Source: Prorocentrum cordatum
Lineage: Eukaryota; Sar; Dinophyceae; Prorocentrales; Prorocentraceae
DNA: 64,000 nt
NCBI GenBank assembly: GCA_963575745.1
Contig: CAUYUJ010007224.1
Location: forward strand, 223,501-287,500
Direction: 5' to 3'
Part shown: piece after piece, positions 10,601 to 19,852 of the stretch
Layout: each line of letters opens with the position of its first letter
How positions within the stretch are numbered: position 1 is the first letter of the stretch
Program-made: the position numbers and the translations under genes
The notes under the pieces: generated by a model
What the model was told of the DNA's origin: nothing
The model's database searches: none
What the model saw: only the letters and a program-made list of their open reading frames with translations

Positions 10601-10789
10601 TATCTTCGCTCCTGCTGTATTGACGAGGTCGGCATGGACCACTGCTTCCTCCCTGGCGAGACAGTCTATTTCAGGAACAAGGAGCTTGCATACCGCCGTA
10701 GGGAGGCACCCCTTTTCGAAGGAGGATGTGCTTTGTTTTCCATTGGAGGGAGCGTGGGCGATGGTATGATTTCAGGGTGTACGACTTGA
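10601..10789 (+). CDS. terminal exon, unknown protein
   Basis: After CCGTGCAG the frame is phase 0 and reads YLRSCCIDEVGMDHCFLPG, ETVYFRNKELAYRRREAP and LFEGGCALFSIGG, stopping at TGA 10787-10789. The first 50 codons have the balanced composition of a folded domain and three Cys in 20 residues. The last few codons (GC3 low) may already be intronic. No family recognised. Confidence 0.5.
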   Translation, partial: YLRSCCIDEVGMDHCFLPGETVYFRNKELAYRRREAPLFEGGCALFSIGGSVGDGMISGCTT

Positions 10790-12030
10790 ATCTATGGGTG
10801 GGCGAGTATCAGATGTCACACCTTCAGCGTTCATATTTGGAGAGATCCCCTGTCTGTGGAGTTGCCAGAATTGCCAAGTCGGTCGCTGTCTTTCCTTCGG
10901 GGGGGGGGGGCATCTTGTCAGTGACAGGACAAGGTTGTGTGTTTTGTCATAGATTCCGTCTTGTCTGGTGAAAGTTCAAGCGGTTACAGCTGCTCTGAAA
11001 CGTCCTCGATACTGGGAACCACGTCACGTGCCATGGACCCCCTCGACACTCGGTAGAAGGGACGAGTGACCGCGGCATATGTTGAGTCAGTGTACGAGCG
11101 GTTGCATAGTATGAATTTAAGCCCACCTTCTCAACAAGCTCTCTAGCTGGAAGTCGGCGTGGTGAATCATGTCCAGACGAATGGGCGCATGCACAACTCG
11201 GGAGCATATACTGTCATAAACCGCGTCTGTAAGTAATGATGGGCAAACAGCGATTCAAGCATTCCGCCTCATCGTGTTGGTTGTCCCGAGGCAATTCTAA
11301 CATTGTTGTATCCCATGAATGTGCGCGCAAAAATGCACCCACCAAGTTCTTAGTGAGTGGCCTCAAGAGGTGCCTGCGGACAGTACCAGAGTCGAGCATA
11401 CAAGTATGAGGATCATAGAAGCCGGTTCTTCACTCAGTGGGTGTGCTCACGCGAAATTGGCAGTGATATTTCAAACGTATGTCCATGCCACACGCAGTCA
11501 TATTTGACTAGGGCCGTGCGAAGTGAACGGGTCAATTGGGTAAGAGACCTTTAAGTTGCACGTGGCACATTCACACACGAGGCGTTGTATATGCGCAGTT
11601 GAGTGATCCTTACGCGCGGCGTGCAGTCGAACTGCACCTGCGCGCGGCGTGCAGTCGAGCTGCGTAGTTGGGCAGGTTGCATGTTGTAAAGTGGCGTTTG
11701 CCTGCCTGTCGTCGCCATTGGCGAGTTGAATGTCAGAGTTCCAGAAGAGCATGTTGCAAAGTGGCGCCTGCCTGTCAGCGGGCGTGGTGCGAGCTATCTA
11801 TGTCTCATGCTCCCCGAATGTCCACGGGGACCTGACTGGAGACACAGTAGGATAGCAGGGTAGGTTTGCACTTGCCGCCATATCGCTTTCAGGCTCGCGA
11901 GCACCAGACGCTCGCCACAGTATTCTCCATTGGCTAACCCGCTATGTGAACACGAGGTCACATCGTCTATCTGTCAGTAGCTGCTCAATTTGCACCTTAT
12001 TCAACATTTGTGTGTGTTTTTACTCATCTG
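10790..12030. other. 1.2 kb without supported gene
   Basis: Base composition is closer to 50 percent GC than elsewhere. Near 11610-11665 a GCGCGGCGTGCAGTCGA(A/G)CTGC segment is directly repeated about 35 bp apart. Nothing else recognised. Confidence 0.4.
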
Positions 12031-12034
12031 AGCG

Positions 12035-12252
12035 GTGGATCGCCGCCCCGGACCGTCTCAGCAACAGTTGGCCCCGGCGCGCCGGACATTTCGGCGTCCC
12101 CAAGGGGCGAGAAGGACAAGGAGGACGAGGAGGAGGAGAACGAGGATTGGAGCCCTGAGCGCGTTGCGTCCCAGACTGCGATTGTTCGCCACACGACGGG
12201 GCGGCCTTTGAGACAGGCCAGAGCCCGCTGTTCATCCTCCTCCTCGGGTTGA
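12035..12252 (+). CDS. exon of a + strand gene, acidic Ser-rich protein
   Basis: The frame reads SPPRTVSATVGPGAPDISAS, then an acidic run KDKEDEEEENEDW, then SPERVASQTAIVRHTTGRP, ending at TGA 12250-12252 if unspliced. It is the first of several exon-like islands within 1.7 kb on this strand. The acidic run resembles nuclear or chaperone-type tails but no domain is recognised. Borders are approximate. Confidence 0.42.
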
Positions 12253-12257
12253 GGGAG

Positions 12258-12431
12258 ACGGAGAAGGAGGATAATGAGGAGGATGAAGAGGAGGATGAGG
12301 ATGAGGTGGCGGAGGCCTACTCGAAGAGTCATTCGCCGTCCCCCTCTCCGCTGCTAGCGCCGACACGCGCAGATTCAAAAACTCGGTACAGACGCGTCTG
12401 GTGCGAGCCACGCTCTTGGTCGAACAGTTAA
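12258..12431 (+). CDS. possible exon, acidic then Ser/Pro-rich
   Basis: Open frame EDNEEDEEEDEDEVAEAYSK followed by SHSPSPSPLLAPTRADSK to TAA/TAG-type stops near 12429. It lies between two better exon candidates and may be an alternative exon or intronic. The minus strand is also open over 12232-12777 but with lower GC3. Confidence 0.3.
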   Translation, partial: TEKEDNEEDEEEDEDEVAEAYSKSHSPSPSPLLAPTRADSKTRYRRVWCEPRSWSNS

Positions 12432-12453
12432 AAAGTGCCGCGTGAGTCAGGAG

Positions 12454-12580
12454 CCCCGCTTCAACGAGCCCGTCTGGGTCGTATCGCAGGAGGAGGCCGA
12501 GGCGTTCGAGAGGCTGACGGGCCGCATGACGGAGAAGGGCGATTCGTCCTTCAAGTTTCTCGTGAAGCAGACTTTGAAGG
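12454..12580 (+). CDS. exon, unknown protein
   Basis: Bounded by GAGTCAG on the left and TTGAAG/GTCCTC on the right, a usable acceptor and donor. The frame reads EPRFNEPVWVVSQEEAEAF, ERLTGRMTEKGDSS and FKFLVKQTLK. Over 90 percent of codons end in G or C, unlike the competing antisense frame, so I assign the plus strand. Downstream the frame stays open to 12660 with low GC3, consistent with an intron. Confidence 0.5.
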
Positions 12581-12959
12581 TCCTCATCTTCATCACACTT
12601 GTTTCGCGAGTCGAATTTAATTCGGACGTTGATGAAACCCCGACCCTGCCAAGTCGTTGAACTTTTTGCTGTCGGCTCTAGAGAGAGTGTTGCGACCGCC
12701 TCCCCGATTGCATCTCGCTCGTCTCGTCGCCCCCGTGCTCCTCTTGCTTCTGCTGCGAGCCACGCCCGTCCTGACACGCATGCAGGTCAGATCTAATCGA
12801 ATCCAGCTGCGCTTCCGTTCGAACCCGCCACTGCGCTTTGGAGGGGGCGCACGGGGATGGAGAGGCGGGGGCGTCGGGGAGGCTGGGGTGGGGTGCCACG
12901 GAAGGCGGTACCCACGTGTGTGACTTTGACATAGTCTGGTGCGGAATGCCAAATGGACC

Positions 12960-13078
12960 GGGGACTTGTCCAAAAGTGAGCGCATGCTCCGCCCAAGATC
13001 TCGAGAAGCATACATGCTACTCCTCGCGATGAGCTGCGACGAAGAGGAGCGCGAGGCCGCACTCCAACCGCTGCAAGC
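12960..13078 (+). CDS. possible exon, helical charged segment
   Basis: The frame reads DLSKSERMLRPRSREAYML then LAMSCDEEEREAALQPLQA before a GCG/GTGG border. This is a plausible amphipathic helix of a larger protein. GC3 is only moderate and the exact ends are uncertain. It may belong with the exons at 12.0-12.6 kb. Confidence 0.33.
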
Positions 13079-13326
13079 GCGGTGGTGGATTCTCGAGATG
13101 CCCTGCCTATCGGAGGCTCATCCACTTCCTGGAGGCCCATTTGCAGAATTCTCGCCCACCGGCAGGCCGAGGCGGCTGGTCTCTCCGTGGGATGCGCCTC
13201 CCGTCCGCATGCTCTTAGGATTCGTCCTTCTCCTTCTCCTCCTCCTCAGAGGCTCCTCTCCCTCCCTAGTCAGCTGCTGCATCGTAGAGTACCCATCCCA
13301 CCAGCTTGGAGGCCAGCACTTCTTAG

Positions 13327-13503
13327 GATGGCATGGTGCGGCCGAGGCGCCAGAACAAGGACGATTTCGGGCTCAGGAGGGGCTCTTGGTTTCGGGGCCG
13401 ATCCTCAGATGTTGGCTGGGGAGGCCGCTCCGTGGCCGACGCTGGTCGTGTCCAGGGCAGCGCCTTTTCGTTCCGAGTGGTGCTCCTTCTGCTAGCGTGC
13501 TGA
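13327..13503 (+). CDS. terminal exon resembling the end of an FGE-sulfatase domain
   Basis: After CACTTCTTAG the frame reads DGMVRPRRQNKDDFGLR, then RGSWFRGRSSDVGWGG, RSVADAGRV and FSFRVVLLLLAC, ending at TGA 13501-13503. The order R-x-G-S-W ... R-S-x-x-x-x-x-R ... G/S-F-R-V-V is how formylglycine-generating-enzyme (sulfatase-modifying factor) domains usually end. That is a motif-level resemblance only: the rest of the domain was not found and the catalytic cysteines are not here. It could be a chance match in Arg/Gly-rich sequence. Confidence 0.32.
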   Translation, partial: DGMVRPRRQNKDDFGLRRGSWFRGRSSDVGWGGRSVADAGRVQGSAFSFRVVLLLLAC

Positions 13504-13539
13504 CTGCAGCCGACCTCCACCTGCTGGGGTCCCCACTCG

Positions 13540-13690
13540 GCCTGCCCGAGCCCCCGAGGCGGGGGACCGATTCGTCCTGGTGCCCGCGTACGACAGGGAG
13601 CGGGGGTCCCTCATCGTGGAGAGCGAGGACGCCCCCCCCCGTCGTCAGACGCCGGCGTCGTGCTGCCGCCGCGATTGACGCGTTTCTCTC
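13540..13690 (+). CDS. exon, unknown acidic protein
   Basis: The frame reads APEAGDRFVLVPAYDRERG, SLIVESEDAPPPSSDAGVV and LPPRLTR. GC3 is close to 100 percent until about 13680, where a pyrimidine tract begins. The segment looks like the border of a beta-rich domain and a linker. The left border is unclear; it does not continue the frame of the preceding exon, so it is either a different gene or alternatively spliced. Confidence 0.42.
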
Positions 13691-14007
13691 CGATTCACAT
13701 CTCCCCTCCCCATCCTCTCTCCCCCTCGCCTCTCATCTCTCTCCTCGTCCTCCTCGCTCCTTCCTCCTCCGCCGCCTCCCCCTTCCCTCCTCCCCACTGC
13801 CTCCTCTCTCCTCCCCTCCTCCCCGCCGCTCCTCATCAGGCGTCCCACGGGGGGGCTTCCATAGAGTTCTCCGGGCAGGCGCCTGGAGGCGTCTTGATGG
13901 GGACCTCCTGCAGGAACGCCCAGGGGCGCCCTGCCCCCATCCTCCCAGCTCTTCCTGTTCCTGCCGCCTCCGCCCCCGCCCCCGCCCCCCTCGCTGATCC
14001 CCGCGTG

Positions 14008-14131
14008 AGCATAAACTTTCGTATGTTCGCGCGGACTTCTTGGGTCGGCGCCGGGCCCGTCCTGCGGCGCCTCCAGCGCCGCCCCCGGCTCGCTCCGCGC
14101 GCCGGGAGGGGGGCCCAGCGCAGGTCCAGCA
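14008..14131 (+). repeat. family A foldback element, right end truncated
   Basis: Begins with GAGCATAAACTTTCG and the GCGCGGACTTCTTGGGTCGG end typical of family A. The GC-rich loop and the GGGGGGCCCAGCGCAGGTCCA start of the right arm are present, then homology stops. Confidence 0.65.
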
Positions 14132-14302
14132 CACATTGCTCTGGTTGGCCCAAATGGGGGTCCAGCGAAAAGAGGGTCGTGCAATAGAGCTGGTGTACTA
14201 CATTTGTGGGGCTGCAACAGCAGGTTCGGGGCGTGCAATACATTCCCGCTCGCAAATGTGTTGCTGGGCGTTCGCGGGCAATACTCTAGGTCAAGCCAAT
14301 GC

Positions 14303-14304
<2 letters not shown>

Positions 14305-14338
<34 letters not shown>
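14305..14338 (+). repeat. (CA)n microsatellite
   Basis: About 17 uninterrupted CA units after GCAATGCAACA. Confidence 0.97.
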
Positions 14339-14340
<2 letters not shown>

Positions 14341-14959
14341 TGGCGCAATCCATTTGCAATACACGTGCCCCAAACCTGTTGCACAGAAGCTTGCGCGGAC
14401 CTTAGGCCATTTCTGTTTACACAGCTGTTTCTTCTATCCTCGCTGCTCCCTCCTCCCTTCCCCGCCCCCCCCCCCAGTCTCTCCTCCGCGCGCATCCCCC
14501 TCCGTGAGGGCGGCTGTACCGCGCCGGGCCGCACAGGGCGGCGGGCTGCCGCCGAGAATCCGCCAGGCCACCGCGCGGAAAATGCGTGAGGGGCTCGCCG
14601 CGCACTCGCGGAGAGCACGTGGGCAGCAGCCTAGGATCCGAAAGGGCCAGTTCTCATCCTTCCATCGCTGTGCTGGAGCTGTGGTGGCAGCCTGCAGAGG
14701 GGCCTTTCGGGCCCCCCTTGGGGCCACCCTCCTGCACTGATGTCGCCCCGCACGTTGGGTGCTCGACCACCTGCCAGGGACCCCTTGTCGATCACAGCCG
14801 TTCCCAACTTGACGCCGAAGGCCTTTTGAAGACCGCCCGAGGCAGATCGGCAGCAAGGAGCACCTGGTCGAGTACGCAGCCCACGTTGATTGCTGCCAGC
14901 GAACTTCCGCCCGAAGCCGAGATCCTCGTTCCTCCTTTGGAAGAGGAGGTGGGTTGCGC

Positions 14960-15125
14960 ACGGACAGCCCGCCGAAGTAGCGCAGGCTGGCCTTATCAGG
15001 CCCCCCGAATAGCCAGTGTGCCGCTGGAGGCGTCGCCAGGGTATGGAGACCGCCCAGGACTACTCGGGGAGTCTGTTGAGTGAGGTCAGCTGGGACTACT
15101 TGGGGAGTCTCTGCACAACCCGAAG
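14960..15125 (+). repeat. family I foldback element, copy 1
   Basis: Arms built on AAGTAGCGCAGGCTGGCCTTATCAGGCC-type sequence and its inverted counterpart GGTCAGCTGGGACTACTT. Related to 37708-37940, where the arms pair better. Confidence 0.55.
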
Positions 15126-15292
15126 ACTTATTATCATCATTTTCGAGGATGGTGAGGATGAGTGGGATCGAGCATCAGATCGGATCGGATCGGGTGAAGG
15201 TTCAGCGCCAGTCTGCAAGCCTCAGCACTATGTGAGGCAAGCAGGAAGAAAGAACTGGCTGGAAGACCCCTGTTGCTCCAGCCCGCACCAGG

Positions 15293-15550
15293 AAGAGGAG
15301 GAGGAGGAGGAGGAAGAGGAGGAGGAGAAGAAGGAGGAAAAAGGTATCCTGCTGCGGAGAGGAGACGAGGAGGAGGAGGAGGAGGAGAAGACGACTGAGA
15401 AAGTGGAGGCGGAGGAGGAGGACGAGGAGGACGAGGAGGAGGAGGAGGAGGAGGAGGAGGAGGAGGAGGAGGAGGAGGGGAGGAGGAGGAGGAGGAGGAG
15501 GAGGAGGAGGAGGAGGAGGAGGGGAGGAGGAGGAGGAGGAGGAGGAGGAG
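15293..15550 (+). repeat. (GGA)n microsatellite possibly continuous with a coding frame
   Basis: About 250 bp of GGA/GAG. In the frame of the following open region the last units read as Glu codons, so part of the tract may be translated. Confidence 0.9.
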
Positions 15551-16360
15551 ACGCGCGCAGCGCAGGAGCTGCCGGAGAGCCTGCTCGAGTCGCGGGGGGG
15601 GTCCGTCTCGGAGGCGCTCCCGGCTCCCCCGCCCTGCTCGAGCTGCCCGCTCACGCCCTCCGCGGCTTTGGCCTCGCATCCTCGCGGTTGCTGCGGTGCT
15701 GTGCTGCTGGTGCTGTTGCTTCTGCTGCTGCCGCTGCTGCTGTTGCTGCTGCTGTTGCTGCTGCTGTTGCTCTGGCAGCACACTCTTGCTGTTGCTTTGG
15801 GTTCATCTGTGCGGGTAAGCTTCGACGCGACCGCCTGTCCAAGCGAAGGCGCACAAGCGAGCCACTACTGGGCCTCAGGTGCAGGAGCGGAGGAGACGAG
15901 CACCGCAGTGGCTCGCCTCACAGAGACGGCAGTCCGCTGCCGCCATTCGCAAAGCGGCGACCGTGCGCACCCTGTGCCACGGATGGCCCTGGTGCTGGGT
16001 GAGGCCTGCCTGCTGCTGCAACAAACGCGACAGCTGCGGCCCGTGCCGTCCGCCGAATTCAAGTGCAAGGCCCTGCACTCTGGTGCCGCCTCTTGCTGTT
16101 GCTGCTGTTGCTGCTGCTGCTGCTCCTCTAGAGGCAAAAGCATCAGCATGACCTTTCGGAGCTCCGCGCAGACCTCGCCTCCTCGGGGTTACTCACGGCC
16201 GGCGAACGTGTCCGCATCTGCCCCCTCGCGATCGGGATCCCGGGGCGCGATCCCGCGGAACTCGGCGCGGACTCCTTGGATGACGCCAGGGCGCGAGGAT
16301 GGCGGCGCTTCTGCAGAGGGCGCGCGCTCCTGGGGGCGGCACGGTATCAGATCAAGCTGA
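15545..16360 (+). CDS. open frame for a poly-Leu membrane protein
   Basis: About 270 codons stay open to TGA at 16358-16360. Order: Glu tail from the GGA tract, QELPESLLESRGGSVSEAL, CSSCPLTPSAALASH, a 27-residue Leu-rich segment encoded by CTG/TTG repeats (15705-15775) that would span a membrane or act as signal anchor, then VRVSFDATACPSEGAQ, LTETAVRCRHSQSGD, LRPVPSAEFKCKALHSG, a poly-Cys run from TGC repeats (16092-16122), and a Ser/Arg-rich end. No start codon is visible, so it is an exon or 5'-incomplete. GC3 is high between the repeats. Family unknown. Confidence 0.45.
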   Translation, partial: EETRAAQELPESLLESRGGSVSEALPAPPPCSSCPLTPSAALASHPRGCCGAVLLVLLLLLLPLLLLLLLLLLLLLWQHTLAVALGSSVRVSFDATACPSEGAQASHYWASGAGAEETSTAVARLTETAVRCRHSQSGDRAHPVPRMALVLGEACLLLQQTRQLRPVPSAEFKCKALHSGAASCCCCCCCCCCSSRGKSISMTFRSSAQTSPPRGYSRPANVSASAPSRSGSRGAIPRNSARTPWMTPGREDGGASAEGARSWGRHGIRSS

Positions 16361-16377
16361 AGAGCGCGCTCCGCGCG

Positions 16378-16625
16378 GCGCGAGGTGCGAAGTCAGGCGA
16401 CTCAGAGTCGGGAGCTGTGGCTCGGCGTGCCGCGCCGCCGGCTCTGGGTCCACCATGCTGCGGCGCGACACGCTCTCAACTCCCCGGCCCCCACGCGTCA
16501 GCGTGCCGAGCCTGTCCGGTCCTTCCGCCCCGCGGCGCGGAGTGACACGCTGCCCGCTTGCAAGGCGCAGCGTGTCGCCGTGGCCGCCGCCGCGACACGC
16601 TGTGCAAGAGTTCCTGACCATAGAC
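16378..16625 (+). repeat. family J foldback repeat, copy 1
   Basis: Contains GCGACACGCTxTCxxCTxGCAAGGC-type arms in both orientations (about 16465 and 16560-16600) and a CGCGCCGCCGxCTxTGG block also found at 40740. Confidence 0.5.
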
Positions 16626-16629
16626 ATTC

Positions 16630-17530
16630 GCTGACAGGGATGGGAACGCGGCACTTCTCCACTCCAGACTGTCAGCGTCGCGAAGACAAGTAGGTACAGC
16701 AGCTTTCATACACCCTTATCGGCAAATGGGGGGCCATCGTGTCTCCTGTGCCTGTCTAACGTGATCGCGACGAGAAACCCGTCCCATGGGTTGACGCGTC
16801 AAACGATATCCATGGCCCACGTTGTCTTTGTCCGTGGTTTTGTTCCTTTGTCGGATGTCTGGATTTGGGCCAGTCCTTGGAAGCCTTTTTGAATACTCAC
16901 GTGGTCCCCCAGCCCGCGCGGCAGGCAAGCGCAAGCGCCAATCCAGAGGCCGACATCATGCGAGCCAGGCAACCCTTGCAGCTACATCGAGGAGTACGGA
17001 CCACTCTGATGTGGCACAGCGCTCGACGTTTATCTGGGGGTTCGGCCGTTTTTTCCTCGGGCGCCTCCAACAGTCTGGGCGCAACTTAGGCGAAAGCGTA
17101 TGCATTGTTTCCCGATTACTTAGGAGCTCGCTTGTTATAAGATGATGGATGCAAGTCAAGGCCAGGGCTGTGCGAGAGATCGCCCTGGTAGACCAATGCA
17201 GAATGCAGAGCCCTGGGACAACGTCAGCGATGCCACCGTAGTCGTCATAGAGAGCCATTGTTCCTGAACTTGGAACTGCGTGCGAACTAGCCTGTCACAG
17301 GCTGTCCCCGTAGCCGTCGTGCGTCTGTTCGGATGCTGCAAGATGCGTGCTTGTATGTAGGTTCGATGCGATCATGGAGCGACAGTGGGCAATGTCACAA
17401 TCTGATTTCTTTCCTTGAACAAGAGTACAATTGGCGTGCGCTGTGGACCGAGTGAGGGCCAGAAGAGATGTGATGTGTCCGCCACTTCACCACTTGTTTC
17501 CTGAGGCGGATCGAGAAGATTTCAAGGAAC
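16630..17530. other. 0.9 kb without supported gene
   Basis: Moderate GC. Open frames up to 107 codons on the plus strand (16822-17145) lack GC3 bias and splice support. No repeat recognised. Confidence 0.35.
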
Positions 17531-17532
17531 AG

Positions 17533-17839
17533 GCGACGCTTGCCCTTGGCACCTGTCCATGCTGCCTGGTCGCTCTGGCTTCCTCCACTGCCCTTCGTCG
17601 TGACACATACTAACCAGAGCGTGGAGTACCAGTTCAAGCTCCGGGGCAAGGAGGTGATTGCGCTCAAGGGCGGGGGGCTTAGAGGATTGTCGGCCCAGCG
17701 GACGCGACCATGCGAGGACTTCCTGACCGATGGCGTCGGCGTTGGCAAGGAGGAAGCTCTGCGCGGGGTCCCGCCGTGGAAGCCGTATACCCGCGTTGTG
17801 TCGACCAGCGGCGACCCCGCTGCTGGCGTTCAACGTTGA
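17533..17839 (+). CDS. terminal exon, unknown protein
   Basis: After ...AAGGAACAG the frame reads LWLPPLPFVVTHTNQSVEY, QFKLRGKEVIALKGGGL, TRPCEDFLTDGVGVGKEE and ALRGVPPWKPYTRVV, with TGA at 17837-17839. GC3 is high from 17615 to 17780. The last 20 codons lie inside the family E repeat that starts near 17775, so either the element was captured as coding sequence or the true exon ends before it. Confidence 0.5.
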
Positions 17840-17965
17840 AGGCCGCCAGCGACCCAGAATCGGTCGATGCTGATCGATCTGAGGATTCGGAAGCGGCCGA
17901 TCGTTCAAGGTTGAACGATTCCCGAGGTGTCAGAAGCCAACGCCGAAGACGGCACGACACGGCCC
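17775..17965 (+). mobile_element. family E element, copy 1 (uninterrupted)
   Basis: Shares with 55690-56055 the blocks GCGGCGACCCCGC, GCCGCCAGCGACSCAGA and GTCGGTCGATGCTGA. Contains internal palindromes such as CGATCGTTCAAGGTTGAACG. The other copy is interrupted by a family D element, this one is not. Confidence 0.75.
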
Positions 17966-18355
17966 CGCGGTTCGGTCGCCGCTCGTGAAGGCATCTTCGT
18001 TGAGGGCGTGGTCCTGGACGTTTGGGCGCCGGCCGGAATCCCGGCCGCAGGAGCTGAGCTTGGGATGCCGTGCTCGGCGTTTTGGGGGATCGCGCGCAGA
18101 TTTCTGTTGGCCAGAGCTGTGGCCCCAGGGGTCCAACAACAAAAACAAGCATGTTCTCCGCCGCGGCGCGGCAGAGGCAGAGCCCGCTCGCGCAAGGGGC
18201 AGCGCGGGGGCACGGAGTCGCGGACGAGCCCGCATTGCACAAAGGGAAGGGATGGGGGAGAGAAGGGGCGGCCGCGGAGGGAGGGGAAGGGGCGCGGGGG
18301 CGAGGGGGGAGGGGGCGCGGGAGAGAGGTCGGGGAATGAACAATGACAGGAGCGC

Positions 18356-18481
18356 AACAACTCGGAGGTCCGCGCGGATTCCTTGGATCTGCGCTGGAGC
18401 CCCCTGGCGGCTGGCGGCGCCTCCAGCGTATAGCCCGGTCCAGTGCCGATCCGAGGAGTCCGCGCAGACCTCCGAGTTGTT
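18356..18481 (+). mobile_element. family A foldback element
   Basis: Ends AACAACTCGGAGGTCCGCG and its inverse CGCGCAGACCTCCGAGTTGTT, arms about 42 bp, loop GC-rich. It can fold into one hairpin. No transposase; non-autonomous. Confidence 0.85.
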
Positions 18482-18586
18482 ATGTTAACGTTTTGCTGCT
18501 AGGTTTGCTCCCCGGGAGGACAATCAGCCTCTGCCGCGCTGCGACGTTAAACTTGTTCCCCTGAGAGGGGCCCCAAACTCGGCCAT

Positions 18587-18737
18587 GCGCAAAGGGGGGT
18601 AGGGGGAGAGGGGAAGGCTTCTTAGAAGCACCCCTGCTTCTTCGTAGGCGCGGGCCTCCTCTATAGGTGGAAGGGCCGGCGCCTTCTGAGAAGCAGCCTC
18701 CTTCTGAGAAGCCTTCCCCCCTCCCCCTGCCCCCCTT
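18587..18737 (+). mobile_element. family B foldback element
   Basis: Left arm GCGCAAAGGGGGGTAGGGGG then GGCTTCTTAGAAG; right arm GAGAAGCCTTCCCCCCTCCC. Near copy at 47348-47513. Confidence 0.85.
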
Positions 18738-18741
18738 GTGC

Positions 18742-19257
18742 TCGCCACCCACAAACCCTCGCGTTCCCCCCGCTCTCGCCTCTGCGCCGCCGCCGCAGGA
18801 CTGGCATCGCTCGGACCTGTGCGTGTTTTCTCGGCCTGGACCGTCGAGGAGCCTCCTGGACCACCTCGCGACAAAACGACGTCGCTTTTCCCCCGAAAAA
18901 GCGACATGTCGTTTTTTCGTCCGTGTCGCGACACGGACGAAGTCGAAGAAGGCACGGGGAACAGGGGACCGCCGAGCGACGGCGAGCAGGGGGGGCGGGC
19001 GGCAGCGAGGACGGGGAGGGCGCTTGGCCCTCCCGCCCCCGGAGGCGGTGCGGTGGCCACGCCGCGTGGTGGCTCCGTGGACCTCCCGGGGGCGCGCCAG
19101 GCTTTGGGCCTCGGGCCGTCCTCGGAGGGCAAGGCCGCCCAGGCAGGCCGACGTTGCGCGGCGGCGGCTATACAGGCAGGGGACGTCTGCGCTGGCGACG
19201 GGCTGCCCACAGCGGGGGTGCCGTTGGAGCGAGCTGTGCCACCACGCAAGAATCAGG
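18742..19257 (+). CDS. exon-like island between B and A elements
   Basis: One frame stays open with high GC3 in its second half: GTGNRGPPSDGEQGGRAAA, SVDLPGARQALGLGPSSEG and AIQAGDVCAGDGLPTAGVP, ending at ...AAGAATCAG. The first half contains a strong hairpin at 18868-18931 (GCGACAAAACGACGTCGC and inverse) that may be a separate small element or intron. No family recognised. Confidence 0.38.
18868..18931 (+). repeat. 64-bp hairpin
   Basis: GCGAC-AAAACGAC-GTCGCTTTT pairs with AAAAGCGAC-ATGTCGTTTT and a final GTCGC, giving nested palindromes inside an otherwise protein-like island. Confidence 0.7.
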
Positions 19258-19516
19258 AGGGGAACACAAACACACACACAGACACAGTTCATCGTCGATC
19301 CCCAAGAGAATGTGGGGAAATATGGGGACTCCTTTTACTTGTGTGTATTCATTTGTGTGTCACAGGGCCCCTTCATAGAGGAGGAGCGGGGGGAGGGCGC
19401 GGCCGAGAGAGGGGCGGAGGGAGCGAGCTGCTCCGGGGGACGCATCGCTCCCCGAGCGAGCGCCGGGCAGACGGACAGGCAGAACCGTTGCGCCGAGGGA
19501 GAAAAAACGGCATAGA

Positions 19517-19672
19517 ACATAAACTTTTGTGGCGCTCCACGCGGGTTTCTTGGATCCGCGCTGGGCCCCCCGACGGCGCCGCCGGCGCCGCCCCTGGCGC
19601 GCGGAGCGCGCCAGGGAGGGGGGGGTCCAGCGCGGATCCCAGAAATTCGCGCGGAGCGCCAACAGTTTCTGT
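19517..19672 (+). mobile_element. family A foldback element
   Basis: Begins ACATAAACTTTTGTGGCGCT and ends with GGAGCGCCAACAG; arms about 40 bp around CGCGGGTTTCTTGGATCCGC. It lies just upstream of the LINE coding region. Confidence 0.85.
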
Positions 19673-19852
19673 CATTGCTGTTGTTTTTTGTTCTATTGCG
19701 CTCAGGTCTCCCCCTCAAGGATTCCCTCAGTTTCTGAGGGCCTGTCCCTAAGATTTTTTACCTTCGTTGCCGTCGGGCCGCGCGGCATCTCGTGTTTGCG
19801 AAAGCGGGTAAACCGAGGTGTTTCCGGTTCTTGCCTTCGCGAGCGCGCCGCA

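Noticed and set aside
12232-12777. 181-codon minus-strand open frame
   Set aside because: Protein-like text but mixed third positions, whereas the plus strand there has over 90 percent G/C at third positions and usable splice borders.
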